From positions 1 to 21,396 of the forward strand of contig JBJLGD010000044.1 in the NCBI GenBank assembly GCA_045565015.1: a DNA stretch of 21,396 nt, in the 5' to 3' direction. A program made the translations under genes and the position numbers. The first letter of the stretch is position 1. Each line of letters starts with the position of its first letter. Source of the stretch: GCA-2697345 sp045565015. GTDB taxonomy: Bacteria > Pseudomonadota > Alphaproteobacteria > Rhodobacterales > Rhodobacteraceae. This document shows, one piece after another, positions 7,438-15,528 of the stretch. The notes beneath the pieces were generated by a model. It did not search any database, was not told the origin of the DNA, and saw only the letters and a list, made by a program, of their open reading frames with translations.

Positions 7438-8096
7438 GACGTTGTCATTGCACTCCCTAATGCTTTAACTGCGTCAGCCCGTCCCGGTGATGGAGGAATG
7501 TTTAAACCACGATCACAGGCTGGTCGCTCTCGCATTTGAGTCATCCACCTCTCAAGATCTTCTAAACCTTCAGTTGGGACACGAGCCCACCTATGACTTC
7601 GAATCCAAGACCAATTTGAAATATCTGCTATCGAAAATTCTTTAGACAACCATTTTCGATCAATTAGATGATTATTTAATACTTCATAGAGACGCCGAGT
7701 CTCATTATGATAGCGCTTCCTAGCTGCTGGAACATCCTCAGGAAAATAACGCTCAAAAGCCACTGCCTGCCCCTGCATGGGTCCAATCCCACTAGCCTGG
7801 AACATTAACCATTGCATGACTTCATGGCGTTCTGAGCCCTTAGTTGGTAACAGTTTGCCAGTTTTCTCAGCCAAGTAAAATAATATAGCATTGGAGTCGA
7901 ACAAAGTTAGACCGCCAGAGTCATTATCGATAATAACCGGTATCCGACCATTAGGGTTCATTTCCAAAAATTTTGGTTTGTGCTGGTCACCCTTAGAAAG
8001 GTCGACATATCTTACTTTATAAGCCAACTCTAATTCTTCGAGTACCATTGCAACTTTCCAGCCATTTGGTGTAGGAGATGTATAAAGGTCTATCAT
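7434..8096 (-). CDS. Glutathione S-transferase family protein (YfcG/YghU, nu-class-like)
   Basis: Thioredoxin-fold plus alpha-helical GST, 220 residues. The N-terminal motif TSPTPNGWK (6-14) is the signature of the nu-class group (E. coli YfcG/YghU), which uses a Thr/Asn active site and acts as a glutathione-dependent disulfide reductase. NPNGRIPVI (47-55) holds the cis-proline, and FDSNAILFYLAE (66-77) the gamma-glutamyl-binding Ser. FSIADISNW in the C-terminal domain is the usual N-capping motif. The next gene, the VOC protein, overlaps its stop by 4 bases. It is divergent from the HCCA isomerase-like gene across 82 bases, which hold an AT-only palindrome at 8113-8124. The physiological substrate is unknown. 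Confidence 0.9.
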   Translation of the reverse strand: MIDLYTSPTPNGWKVAMVLEELELAYKVRYVDLSKGDQHKPKFLEMNPNGRIPVIIDNDSGGLTLFDSNAILFYLAEKTGKLLPTKGSERHEVMQWLMFQASGIGPMQGQAVAFERYFPEDVPAARKRYHNETRRLYEVLNNHLIDRKWLSKEFSIADISNWSWIRSHRWARVPTEGLEDLERWMTQMRERPACDRGLNIPPSPGRADAVKALGSAMTTS

Positions 8097-8178
8097 TAGA
8101 ACTCCGTCGTTTTAATAATTATTATGGCGCTAATTGGCAAAAAATATTACTAGCATATGGATAACAGAATGAACAGTT

Positions 8179-8808
8179 ATGACTAAAGCCACCTGGTATT
8201 TCGATTTTATATCACCATTCGCCTATCTACAGCTAGCACGTTTTACCGAATTACCCAAAAACTTAGATATTAATTTAAGGCCAGTATTATTCGGATCGTT
8301 ACTAAAGCATTGGGGTCAACTTGGGCCTGCAGAAATTCCACCTAAACGGCGTTTTGTTTATAGGTTTTTCAAATGGAACGCAGATCGTCTTGGACTTCCT
8401 TTTATTATGCCTCCAAGTCATCCATATAATCCACTTCCAGCTCTACGCCTGTGTGTAGCTGCCGGTAGTCAGATACATCAAGTTAAAGAAATTTTTAATG
8501 TGATTTATGGGCAAGGGATACAACCTGACAGTGCCGCCGGAATTCAAGCTATTGCAAAAGCCGTAGGTATAGCTAATCCAGATACTGTAATTAGTGATCT
8601 GGCAGTTAAACAAAAATTAAGGGAAAACACTGAACTCGCGATAAATGAAGGTGTCTTCGGGGTTCCCAGTTTTATCGTAAATAATGAAATATTCTGGGGT
8701 GGCGATGCGACAGAAATGTTGTTGGACTATTTAGAAAATACAGATCTATTTAATTCGCCTGAAATGACCAGAATTTCTACTATGCCGATGGGTAAAAAAA
8801 GGAAGTAA
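8179..8808 (+). CDS. 2-hydroxychromene-2-carboxylate isomerase-like protein (kappa-GST / DsbA family)
   Basis: Glutathione-dependent isomerase or kappa-class transferase with a thioredoxin fold and helical insertion, 209 residues. Visible features are the N-terminal WYFDFISPFAYL (6-17) with the catalytic Ser12 that activates glutathione thiol, HPYNPLPALRL (81-91) in the helical domain, and GVFGVPSFIV (158-167) with the cis-Pro163. Relatives include NahD, which interconverts 2-hydroxychromene-2-carboxylate and the open-chain pyruvate during naphthalene breakdown, but most homologues have no assigned substrate. It is the first gene of a plus-strand run with chaC (9-base gap) and an SDR (15-base gap). 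No good ribosome-binding site precedes the ATG, and the upstream 82 bases are shared with the GST gene. Confidence 0.88.
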   Translation: MTKATWYFDFISPFAYLQLARFTELPKNLDINLRPVLFGSLLKHWGQLGPAEIPPKRRFVYRFFKWNADRLGLPFIMPPSHPYNPLPALRLCVAAGSQIHQVKEIFNVIYGQGIQPDSAAGIQAIAKAVGIANPDTVISDLAVKQKLRENTELAINEGVFGVPSFIVNNEIFWGGDATEMLLDYLENTDLFNSPEMTRISTMPMGKKRK

Positions 8809-8817
8809 AAAGTAATA

Positions 8818-9543
8818 ATGAGCGATCCATTTGTATATCATCCAAATTTGAAAAACTTAATTAAACCATACAAGGAGTCATTTTTTCGAACAATAACAGT
8901 CAATCAAGTGAAAAAAATGTTAAACGAATCTGGCCTTCCTCAAACATTAGAATTCTATGATGATAAAACTCGTGAGGCGCTACGGCGAGACGTCTTAAGT
9001 AATCATTCTGGGGATCTTCTAATTTTTGCTTATGGTTCGTTGATATGGGATCCTGCGTTAGAGTTTTCTGAAATAAGACGAGCATTTGCGCCAAATCACG
9101 CTCGCCGTTTTATTCTGGTTGATACTCATGGCGGTCGCGGCACTGCTGAAGCACCTGGTCTCATGGCTGCACTTGACGAGGGTAAAGGCTGTGAGGGTTT
9201 TACCTTCAGGATATCTGCAGAAAAAGTAGAAACTGAAACCGAAATTCTGTTTCGTCGTGAGATGATTGCGCCTGGATACCACGCGCGTTTTATAACACTT
9301 ATAATTGACGAAACAGAATACAAAGCTTTGACTTTTATTGCTGATCATAGTTCGGAAATGATGCACCCCAACATAGAAAGAAATGACCAAATAATTTATG
9401 CCGCAACCGGTGTTGGGATTCTAGGTAGTAGCCTTGAGTATCTACAAAACACGGTTAAAAACCTTAATGAAATAGGTATTAATGACACTGACGCCACAGA
9501 ATTATTATATAAAGCGTTAAGCTATCAAAAAAATATGGTGTAA
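8818..9543 (+). CDS. chaC: Glutathione-specific gamma-glutamylcyclotransferase (ChaC family)
   Basis: Cytosolic enzyme that splits glutathione into 5-oxoproline and Cys-Gly. It has 241 residues, close to E. coli ChaC in length and layout, with an N-terminal extension before the core. The core shows IFAYGSLIWDPALEFSE (69-85), the substrate-binding YGSLIW being at 72-77, then GGRGTAEAPGLMAAL (105-119) and the catalytic Glu148 in FRREMIAPGYH. These match ChaC rather than the shorter GGCT or AIG2 groups. It lies between two genes of a likely operon, a glutathione-using isomerase upstream and an SDR downstream, which is an unusual partnership. One inference is that it trims glutathione from a pathway adduct or limits the local glutathione pool. 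Confidence 0.9.
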   Translation: MSDPFVYHPNLKNLIKPYKESFFRTITVNQVKKMLNESGLPQTLEFYDDKTREALRRDVLSNHSGDLLIFAYGSLIWDPALEFSEIRRAFAPNHARRFILVDTHGGRGTAEAPGLMAALDEGKGCEGFTFRISAEKVETETEILFRREMIAPGYHARFITLIIDETEYKALTFIADHSSEMMHPNIERNDQIIYAATGVGILGSSLEYLQNTVKNLNEIGINDTDATELLYKALSYQKNMV

Positions 9544-9558
9544 AAGGACTTTCGTATT

Positions 9559-10293
9559 ATGAGTAAAAAGATTGCAGTTATAACTGGTGCAGCAGGTGGT
9601 ATAGGACGCGAGATTGTAGCTTCCCTAATACGAGATGGTGTAAAGTGTTATGGCTTAGATATTTCTAAAGAAGGTTTGAATGAGATTGAATCCACACTTA
9701 GTAATGAGTTTGTTGGTATTGAAGTTGATTTAACCAAAACTGAAAAAATCCTATCATCATTTAAACAGATCGAGACTGCAGAAGGTGGCATGGATATTTT
9801 AGTTAATAATGTAGGTACCTGTTTAATGTCCAACTTTCCTGATATTTCGGTACCCGAATTTGAACTTCAAATGAAGTTAAATTTTGACTCAGCTTTTCAT
9901 TGTTCTCAGGCAGCTATAAAACTTATGAACGGTCGAGCCGGCGTGAGAAAAATAATAAACATATCATCGAATGGCGCATATAATTTTAAAACTTTTGATC
10001 CTCCACATTATCGCGCAAGTAAGGCGGCGATGGACAGCTTAACCAAACATCTTGCTAGTACTTACGCTGTTGATAAAATCTCAGTAAACTCTATTGCACC
10101 TGCGATGACAAATACGCCCCTTTGCGATATTCTAAGTGCAGAGGTTCTTGCAAAAGCTATCGATGAAATGCCTCATGGTCATCTTATGGAACCTGCTGAA
10201 ATTGCTGAGTGGGTACGTTTTTTAGCGTCGCCCGCAGGTGATATTTCAAGCGGAAATATAATAGTTTTAAACCAAGGCCGGGATGTTCATTAG
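9559..10293 (+). CDS. Short-chain dehydrogenase/reductase (SDR) family oxidoreductase
   Basis: Classical SDR of 244 residues. It has the cofactor motif TGAAGGIG (9-16), Asp34 at the end of the second strand (favouring NAD over NADP), NNVG (83-86) and the catalytic set N108, S137, Y151 and K155 (YRASK). The C-terminal SGNIIVLNQGR is the usual closing strand. FabG-like sequence does not by itself give the substrate. As the third gene of the plus-strand run after the HCCA isomerase-like and ChaC genes (15-base gap), it most likely oxidises or reduces an intermediate of the same pathway. Its last 4 bases overlap the end of the convergent hydrolase gene. Confidence 0.9.
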   Translation: MSKKIAVITGAAGGIGREIVASLIRDGVKCYGLDISKEGLNEIESTLSNEFVGIEVDLTKTEKILSSFKQIETAEGGMDILVNNVGTCLMSNFPDISVPEFELQMKLNFDSAFHCSQAAIKLMNGRAGVRKIINISSNGAYNFKTFDPPHYRASKAAMDSLTKHLASTYAVDKISVNSIAPAMTNTPLCDILSAEVLAKAIDEMPHGHLMEPAEIAEWVRFLASPAGDISSGNIIVLNQGRDVH

Positions 10294-11048
10294 GAGTAAT
10301 ATTCGGGCGTCTTTCGTAACTTAGGCCATTGATCCGGGGAATGCCCAAATATAACAAATGCATCAAGTCCTTTAGCTCGATCCATTAACCGAACGAAATT
10401 CTCTTTAGCTCGATCTTCGTTCCAAGAACCCTCAAACCCATCATTGATTTCAGAAGGTCTCGAAATTGCGTCGCTAGCGAGCAAAGTAGGCCCCGTTTTA
10501 GGTAATTGAAGCTCAATAGAAATTTGTCCGGGTGCATGCCCTGGTGTCTGTAAAATCTTAAATCCTGGACCAATTTCCGTATCTTCATCGAGGAGTAAGT
10601 AATTACGATCTGGCCATTCCAACGGCTGGACACCCGCCCAGTACAATGGACGTTCAAGCTCGCGTTCGGCACTTGATATAAGAATTGGACAATGTGGAAA
10701 ATCAGCTATACCGCCGACATGGTCAATATGCGTGTGTGTGATCACTAACAAATCGATATCTAAAACGTTAACACCACTCAAAGATAATTGTTCTTTTGGA
10801 AAGTTCACTGGCTCAAGCTTTAATATATTACCAAACTTATCCATTCCATCTTCTACAGAAGAACCATGTGGATCAGTAATATATTTACGATGAAATCCAG
10901 TATCTACTAAAATTTTTTCGCCAGCGCTTGTATGAATCAAGAAGCCACAGATACCAATGATACGATCATTAGCGTGCACCTGGAATAGACCAAAGTCCAG
11001 CACGTGCAGTTGTGTTGGAGTTCCTTTCACATAACTAACCGTTTTCAT
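10290..11048 (-). CDS. Metallo-beta-lactamase-fold hydrolase, N-acyl homoserine lactonase-like
   Basis: Dinuclear-metal hydrolase of 252 residues. All ligands of the fold are present: H105, H107, D109 and H110 in THTHIDHVGG, H171 in TPGHAPG, the bridging D193 in LLASDA, and H236 in IFGHSPDQW. Overall spacing and the FLIHTSAGEKILVDTG start resemble the AiiA/AttM lactonase group, but this family also includes other lactonases and thioester hydrolases. The gene is convergent with the SDR (stops overlap by 4 bases). Ribosome-binding GGAG sits 7 bases before the ATG. No luxI or luxR is nearby, so quorum quenching is not supported by context. Opening a lactone intermediate of the neighbouring catabolic block is as plausible. 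Confidence 0.85.
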   Translation of the reverse strand: MKTVSYVKGTPTQLHVLDFGLFQVHANDRIIGICGFLIHTSAGEKILVDTGFHRKYITDPHGSSVEDGMDKFGNILKLEPVNFPKEQLSLSGVNVLDIDLLVITHTHIDHVGGIADFPHCPILISSAERELERPLYWAGVQPLEWPDRNYLLLDEDTEIGPGFKILQTPGHAPGQISIELQLPKTGPTLLASDAISRPSEINDGFEGSWNEDRAKENFVRLMDRAKGLDAFVIFGHSPDQWPKLRKTPEYYS

Positions 11049-11093
11049 TTTTTTTCTCCATAGAATCCCAAGGTATCACGTCTCAATTCATTA

Positions 11094-11104
11094 GTCATTA
11101 TGAC
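11094..11104. promoter_or_regulatory. Palindrome GTCATTATGAC upstream of the lactonase-like gene
   Basis: Perfect 5-base arms (GTCAT/ATGAC) around one base, 45 bases upstream of the hydrolase start and between it and tRNA-Ser. The size suits a small dimeric regulator, but no regulator gene is adjacent and chance is possible. Confidence 0.2.
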
Positions 11105-11186
11105 GAGAACATTCATTTCGTTCATCGGATCAACCCTCAAAAAGAAACAAGAATGCTACTTTTCTCAACGGCTTAATTTCTACATC

Positions 11187-11276
11187 TGGCGGAGCGGAAG
11201 GGATTCGAACCCTCGGGACAGTCTCCTGCCCACACGCTTTCCAAGCGTGCGCCTTCGACCGCTCGGCCACCGCTCC
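11187..11276 (-). tRNA. tRNA-Ser (anticodon GGA)
   Basis: On the minus strand the 90-base gene starts GGAGCGG and ends CCGCTCC-G-CCA. The 7-base acceptor stem is fully paired and the CCA is encoded. The D-arm TGGCCGAGCGGTC, the anticodon stem-loop ACGCTTGGAAAGCGT with anticodon GGA, a long variable arm (class II, as in serine tRNAs) and the T-arm GAGGGTTCGAATCCCTT are all visible. It would read UCC and UCU codons. It lies 69 bases downstream of alaX. Confidence 0.97.
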
Positions 11277-11284
11277 GAGGAGAG

Positions 11285-11313
11285 CTTTAACCCCAACCAG
11301 TTAAATGATGCAA
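11285..11313 (-). promoter_or_regulatory. Candidate promoter of tRNA-Ser
   Basis: Reading leftward, TTGCAT (11308-11313), a 17-base spacer and TTAAAG (11285-11290) stand 8 bases before the tRNA 5' end. Matches to consensus are only partial. A 6-base inverted repeat (TTTAAC at 11286-11291, GTTAAA at 11300-11305) overlaps it; it lacks a following T-run, so I do not call it the alaX terminator. Confidence 0.3.
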
Positions 11314-11345
11314 GGCTTTTCCTTATTCTCTAAATTTTTGATTAT

Positions 11346-12065
11346 TTAATTTTCTAGATGGAGATGAATTCGACGGTTTGACTTACCTTTATTCTCTACT
11401 TTTCCCAATCTAATTCTACCAATCTCGATAGTACTTTTAACATGAGTGCCACCACAGGGTTGTAAATCTATCTCCTCTGCTTCCGTACCAATTCGAACCA
11501 GTCTAACTTGTCCCTGCCCAGTTGGTGGTTTAACCCTCATTGTTTTAACTAACGAAGGGTTCCTCTCCAGCTCTTCATCCGTAATCCAGCTCTCAGTTAC
11601 TTTCAAATCACGCATAATTAAGTCGTTTAGCTGATCCTCAATCAACTCTTTATTTTCTAGTGGTTCAGGCATCTCAAAGTCTAGTCTACCTTTCACTGAC
11701 CCAATAGAACCACCTGTGACCCCCAGAGGAATGACGACTGAGAGAAGGTGCAGCGCTGTATGAACCCTCATGTGTCCATATCTTAAGGGCCAATCTAACT
11801 TTTGCTCAAAGGTTTCTCCAAGCTTAAGTTTATCAGTTGCTTCCTCCACATAAACCACTACTTTATCATTAGTACCTTTTCGAACCTCCCTAACCTTTAA
11901 AGTTTGAGCTTCATTGCTTAGTACTCCTAAGTCACTTGGTTGCCCTCCTCCAATCGGATAGAAAATAGTTTGATCAAAAATCAGCCCCCCTTCAGCATTA
12001 ACCTCTAGGAGTGATCCGATCGCAGTTTCCTGATAAGCGTCCTGTCTGAACAAAAGTTTAGTCAT
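11346..12065 (-). CDS. alaX: Alanyl-tRNA editing protein AlaX
   Basis: Free-standing editing domain, related to the AlaRS editing domain, that hydrolyses mischarged Ser- or Gly-tRNA(Ala). It has 239 residues, matching the AlaX-M type. It shows the GGGQ-containing FYPIGGGQPSD (35-45) and the Zn-binding set H102 and H106 (HMRVHTALH) with C204 and H208 (CGGTH). There is no aminoacylation domain. It starts 6 bases after the mscS stop, third in the minus-strand unit cysK-mscS-alaX. A link between amino-acid supply and tRNA proofreading is plausible but not shown. The serine tRNA gene directly downstream is a charming coincidence more than evidence. Confidence 0.93.
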   Translation of the reverse strand: MTKLLFRQDAYQETAIGSLLEVNAEGGLIFDQTIFYPIGGGQPSDLGVLSNEAQTLKVREVRKGTNDKVVVYVEEATDKLKLGETFEQKLDWPLRYGHMRVHTALHLLSVVIPLGVTGGSIGSVKGRLDFEMPEPLENKELIEDQLNDLIMRDLKVTESWITDEELERNPSLVKTMRVKPPTGQGQVRLVRIGTEAEEIDLQPCGGTHVKSTIEIGRIRLGKVENKGKSNRRIHLHLEN

Positions 12066-12071
12066 ACTTGA

Positions 12072-14504
12072 TTATTCTCCGCCATCCGCATCAGGCAAAT
12101 CAGATTTTCTTTTACTTTTCTTTTGTGGTTTCTCAAGTGTATTTACCTTGCTTGACTTACTGCTAGGCTGATTATTGATTAGTGTCTCAGGATTACGAAG
12201 CCAGAGATCCCTTTGTGCAAACGGAATTTCAATACCTTCTTCAGCAAAGCGTTCAGCTATCCGATGATTGATTTCTGATTTAACTGATAGAGAAAAATTG
12301 ACATCCTGAAGAACAATTCTGATTTCGAATTCAAGTGCGTCAGCACCAAAGTTTAAGAAGTAAACGCTAGGTGGATTTTTATCACTAACTAACGGATGCT
12401 CTAACGCGACTTCTTCTAAAATCCGTGTCACTCTTTGAGTATCAGTTCCATAAGCGACACCCACCGATAGAATAATTCTGCCTGTCAGGTTACCTTTTGT
12501 CCAGTTAGTAACAGAGCCTGATATTAGATCTGAATTTGGAACAATTACATCTTTACGATCAAAAGTCTGTATTACAGTAGCTCTTACTGAAATATCTTTG
12601 ACAACCCCCATAGTGCCATTGACTTCAATCCAATCACCTTGACTGATAGGCCTCTCTACTAAAAGAATTATACCGGAAACAAAATTTGAAACAATTGTTT
12701 GCATACCAAACCCAATTCCAACTGAGAGGGCACCAGCAACAATTGCTAATGAAGATAAATCAATTCCAGCAGTGGAAATAGCTATAACAGCCGCCAAGAA
12801 TATACCCAGGTAGCCTACCCCATCTACAACAGCATTCTGCCCACCAGCATCTAATTTTGTTTTAGGCAGAACTTGTTCTTTCAACATGTTCTGAATGGCT
12901 CTGGTAATAACGTATCCAATTACAAAAATTACAATAAATGCAATAAAGTCGGATGGTGTTATACGACTCTCTCCCATCTGAAACCCATTGGAGATCACTC
13001 CCCATAACTCCCACAAATCTGATGGACGAGCGCCCCAAATAATGGCTAAGAATGGGATTGCGCCAATGGCCGCCCCCAACCCTAGAAGAGTAGGGATTAA
13101 ACCACTTACCTCATCAGAATTTCTGATTAGTACTGAAAAAATATCTCTTAAAAATCTTTGCAGGATTAATACAAACCCACCTACACCAAAAGTAAGAAGT
13201 GTAGAGAATAATATGATACCTCCAGCATACGAGTAGCCTACTAACGCTAAAATTGGGGAAACTAAAGTAACTGTGACACCCAACCTTAATACAAAGGAAA
13301 TTAATGCTATCGACGAGTTCTCCAGGGTGGTATCACTAGACCTTGAGTGCTTAAGATGAGTACTTACGGCAGTTAAAAGTCTAAAAAGATAATAACTACC
13401 GATAGAGACTATAACGAAACTAATAACGGAAGTTGAGCTCTCCGAGAAGTAAGCATAACTACCCAGCGTTTGTGCCATCATATCTAGTGCGTATAAGAAA
13501 CCTAGTATTGTAGATGTGAATATAGCAAATCTAAATTGGTTCTCAGGAAGATATGAAATAGATTGTTCAAGTCTTATGTTGGAATTAAAGAGGCGTTCAC
13601 CTAACCATCTAGCCACATAAATTGTTATAGCCATACAGACTATTGATCCAACAAGTTGATTGCCCAACACTCCTAAAATGAATGAATTCTTAACAACATT
13701 TCCAAAGAGATAGAAACCTAGAATTGGTAATATAATTTTAACTAAAGATAGAAAAAAATCAACTATTCGTGCCAAGGCAATATTAGCTGAGAAGTATGTT
13801 AATACTGTACCCGAAATGCGTCTCATCCAACGAGCTGAACTGTAAATTATCACCAAACTAATAATCGATAAAATCAGAGTAGCTGGTAACTTATCCCATA
13901 TCTTTGATCTAATTTCAGCATTCGCAAACGCAGCTGATACTTCTGAGACTAGTATTTTAACGATTAAGAGCTCTTCTTTAATAAGTGAGCTCCAATTGCC
14001 CAAACTCAGAGGCGAAGGTCCTAATTCCAAGATCTGATTAGTTTGCCTTGACCTAATTATATCATCGAGTTCAGCGATTAACCCATTAGATCTCAAGAAT
14101 GCTTCATTAGCGAGAACTACTGGTAACATTGCAGAGTTTAAAGCTTGCTCGAGTGCAACTTTTCTTTTCAAAATTTCAGTTGAATTACTCTGATCGCCTA
14201 ACTTTTGAAGATCTAAGGCACTTATCTGATCATTTATACGCTGGATTTTTTTAGCATTTGAATTCTTCACTTTAGAAAATAACGCTCTCCATTTAGCTAA
14301 CTTATCTCGAGAGACATCTAAGCGAGAAGATGATAATTCCCCAGCAGAAATATCATTTTCTATTTCTATCGCAATGACATCCCAACGATTATAATCTGGT
14401 AATCCAGTTTCCTCATCAAGTGACTGCGCAAATGCTTTGCTATCGAACAGAACAAAGACTGTTAAAAATAATGAGCTTATAAGGAATGATTTTAAAAATT
14501 TCAT
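12072..14504 (-). CDS. Large MscS-family mechanosensitive channel with DUF3772-type periplasmic domain
   Basis: Inner-membrane channel that opens under membrane tension to release solutes on osmotic downshock. I place the start at ATG 14502-14504, one base after the cysK stop. The frame is open to 14537, but from here the protein (810 residues) begins with a clear signal peptide, MKFLKSFLISSLFLTVFVLF followed by an AFA-type cleavage site. Next comes a helical periplasmic domain of the DUF3772 kind (about 30-150), then many transmembrane helices. The MscS domain at about 579-770 has the glycine-rich pore helix ALSVGIGFGMQTIVSNFVSG, then VERPISQGDWIEV and VPNSDLISGSVTNW. A charged, lysine-rich tail ends the protein. 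It is followed by alaX after 6 bases. Confidence 0.92.
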   Translation of the reverse strand: MKFLKSFLISSLFLTVFVLFDSKAFAQSLDEETGLPDYNRWDVIAIEIENDISAGELSSSRLDVSRDKLAKWRALFSKVKNSNAKKIQRINDQISALDLQKLGDQSNSTEILKRKVALEQALNSAMLPVVLANEAFLRSNGLIAELDDIIRSRQTNQILELGPSPLSLGNWSSLIKEELLIVKILVSEVSAAFANAEIRSKIWDKLPATLILSIISLVIIYSSARWMRRISGTVLTYFSANIALARIVDFFLSLVKIILPILGFYLFGNVVKNSFILGVLGNQLVGSIVCMAITIYVARWLGERLFNSNIRLEQSISYLPENQFRFAIFTSTILGFLYALDMMAQTLGSYAYFSESSTSVISFVIVSIGSYYLFRLLTAVSTHLKHSRSSDTTLENSSIALISFVLRLGVTVTLVSPILALVGYSYAGGIILFSTLLTFGVGGFVLILQRFLRDIFSVLIRNSDEVSGLIPTLLGLGAAIGAIPFLAIIWGARPSDLWELWGVISNGFQMGESRITPSDFIAFIVIFVIGYVITRAIQNMLKEQVLPKTKLDAGGQNAVVDGVGYLGIFLAAVIAISTAGIDLSSLAIVAGALSVGIGFGMQTIVSNFVSGIILLVERPISQGDWIEVNGTMGVVKDISVRATVIQTFDRKDVIVPNSDLISGSVTNWTKGNLTGRIILSVGVAYGTDTQRVTRILEEVALEHPLVSDKNPPSVYFLNFGADALEFEIRIVLQDVNFSLSVKSEINHRIAERFAEEGIEIPFAQRDLWLRNPETLINNQPSSKSSKVNTLEKPQKKSKRKSDLPDADGGE

Positions 14505-14505
14505 A

Positions 14506-15528
14506 CTACTTAAATACCTCAACGAATTCTTGTTCATTATTATTCATCCAGTCAGGTGTAGGCAAACCTTTACTCGCTAAAAAATCTGGATTCCACATCT
14601 TAGATTGGTATCTCATGCCATAATCACACAGAATTGTCACTATTGTGTGACCAGGACCCATATCTTTTGCCATTTTCATCGCCCCAGCAATATTTATCGC
14701 AGAGGAGCCTCCCAAGCATAATCCCGTATTCTTTAATAAATTAAAGACTATAGGCAAAGCTTCGGAATCAGGGATTTGATACTGATAATCAGGAGTAAAT
14801 CCTTTAAGGTTAGCTGTTATTCTTCCCTGCCCTATTCCCTCAGTTATTGATGATCCCTCAGACTTAAACTCACCATTTTTGTAATAGTTGAACAATGCGG
14901 CCCCATTCGGATCTGCCAAACCAATCTTTACACCCTTTTTTTTCAACACTTCGCTTACTCCAGCTAAGGTTCCACCCGAACCTACTGAGCAAATAAAACC
15001 ATTAACATTTCCGTCCGTTTGCTCCCAGATTTCAGGGCCCGTAGTTAACGCATGCGCATCTTTATTAGCAGTATTATCAAATTGGTTAGCCCAAATAGCA
15101 CCATTTGGTTCAGATTTTTTTAACTCAATTGCCAGACGTTCCGAATAACGTACATAATTATTTGGGTCCCTGTAGGGCACAGCCGGAACCTCGATAAGAC
15201 GAGCCCCTAACAACCTTATTTGATCTTTTTTCTCCTGGCTTTGAGTATCAGGAATAACAATCACAACCTTAAAACCAAAGTATGCGCCTATTAAGGCAAG
15301 TCCAATACCCGTATTACCTGCAGTACCCTCTACAATTGTTCCTGCCTTTTTTAATTCACCACTATCAATAGCATTTCTAACGATTTGAAGTGCTGTTCTA
15401 TCTTTTACTGATTGACCAGGGTTTAAAAACTCTGCTTTTCCATAGATCTCACACCCAGTAAAATCGCTTGCTTCATCAAGTCTTAGTAATGGTGTATTTC
15501 CTATGAGTTCTATTAACGACTTCGTCAT
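14506..15528 (-). CDS. cysK: Cysteine synthase A (O-acetylserine sulfhydrylase)
   Basis: PLP-dependent beta-substitution enzyme forming cysteine from O-acetylserine and sulfide. It has 340 residues. PLP Lys42 is in NPGQSVKDRTA, phosphate-binding GSGGT at 183-187, and GGSSA near 273-277. The substrate loop reads EGTAGNTGIGLAL (67-79) where E. coli CysK has TSGNTG. This GTAGNTG subgroup, 330-350 residues, is common in alphaproteobacteria and has a yeast relative, so activity is expected but might be shifted towards other beta-substitutions. It is the first gene of cysK-mscS-alaX. The ATG at 15526-15528 has GAGG about 11 bases upstream. A -10-like TATAAT lies further upstream. Confidence 0.92.
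   Translation of the reverse strand: MTKSLIELIGNTPLLRLDEASDFTGCEIYGKAEFLNPGQSVKDRTALQIVRNAIDSGELKKAGTIVEGTAGNTGIGLALIGAYFGFKVVIVIPDTQSQEKKDQIRLLGARLIEVPAVPYRDPNNYVRYSERLAIELKKSEPNGAIWANQFDNTANKDAHALTTGPEIWEQTDGNVNGFICSVGSGGTLAGVSEVLKKKGVKIGLADPNGAALFNYYKNGEFKSEGSSITEGIGQGRITANLKGFTPDYQYQIPDSEALPIVFNLLKNTGLCLGGSSAINIAGAMKMAKDMGPGHTIVTILCDYGMRYQSKMWNPDFLASKGLPTPDWMNNNEQEFVEVFK

Noticed and set aside
8113..8124. AT-only palindrome TAATAATTATTA between the GST and HCCA isomerase-like genes
   Set aside because: It has low information content and is expected by chance in AT-rich spacers; there is no other evidence of an operator.
11100..11333. Plus-strand open frame of 77 codons over the tRNA-Ser gene
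   Set aside because: It is an antisense reading through the tRNA, with no ribosome-binding site or recognisable product.
12072..14537. Longer start of the mscS gene at 14537
   Set aside because: It overlaps cysK by 32 bases and puts 11 residues before a good signal peptide; the ATG at 14502-14504 right after the cysK stop is preferred.
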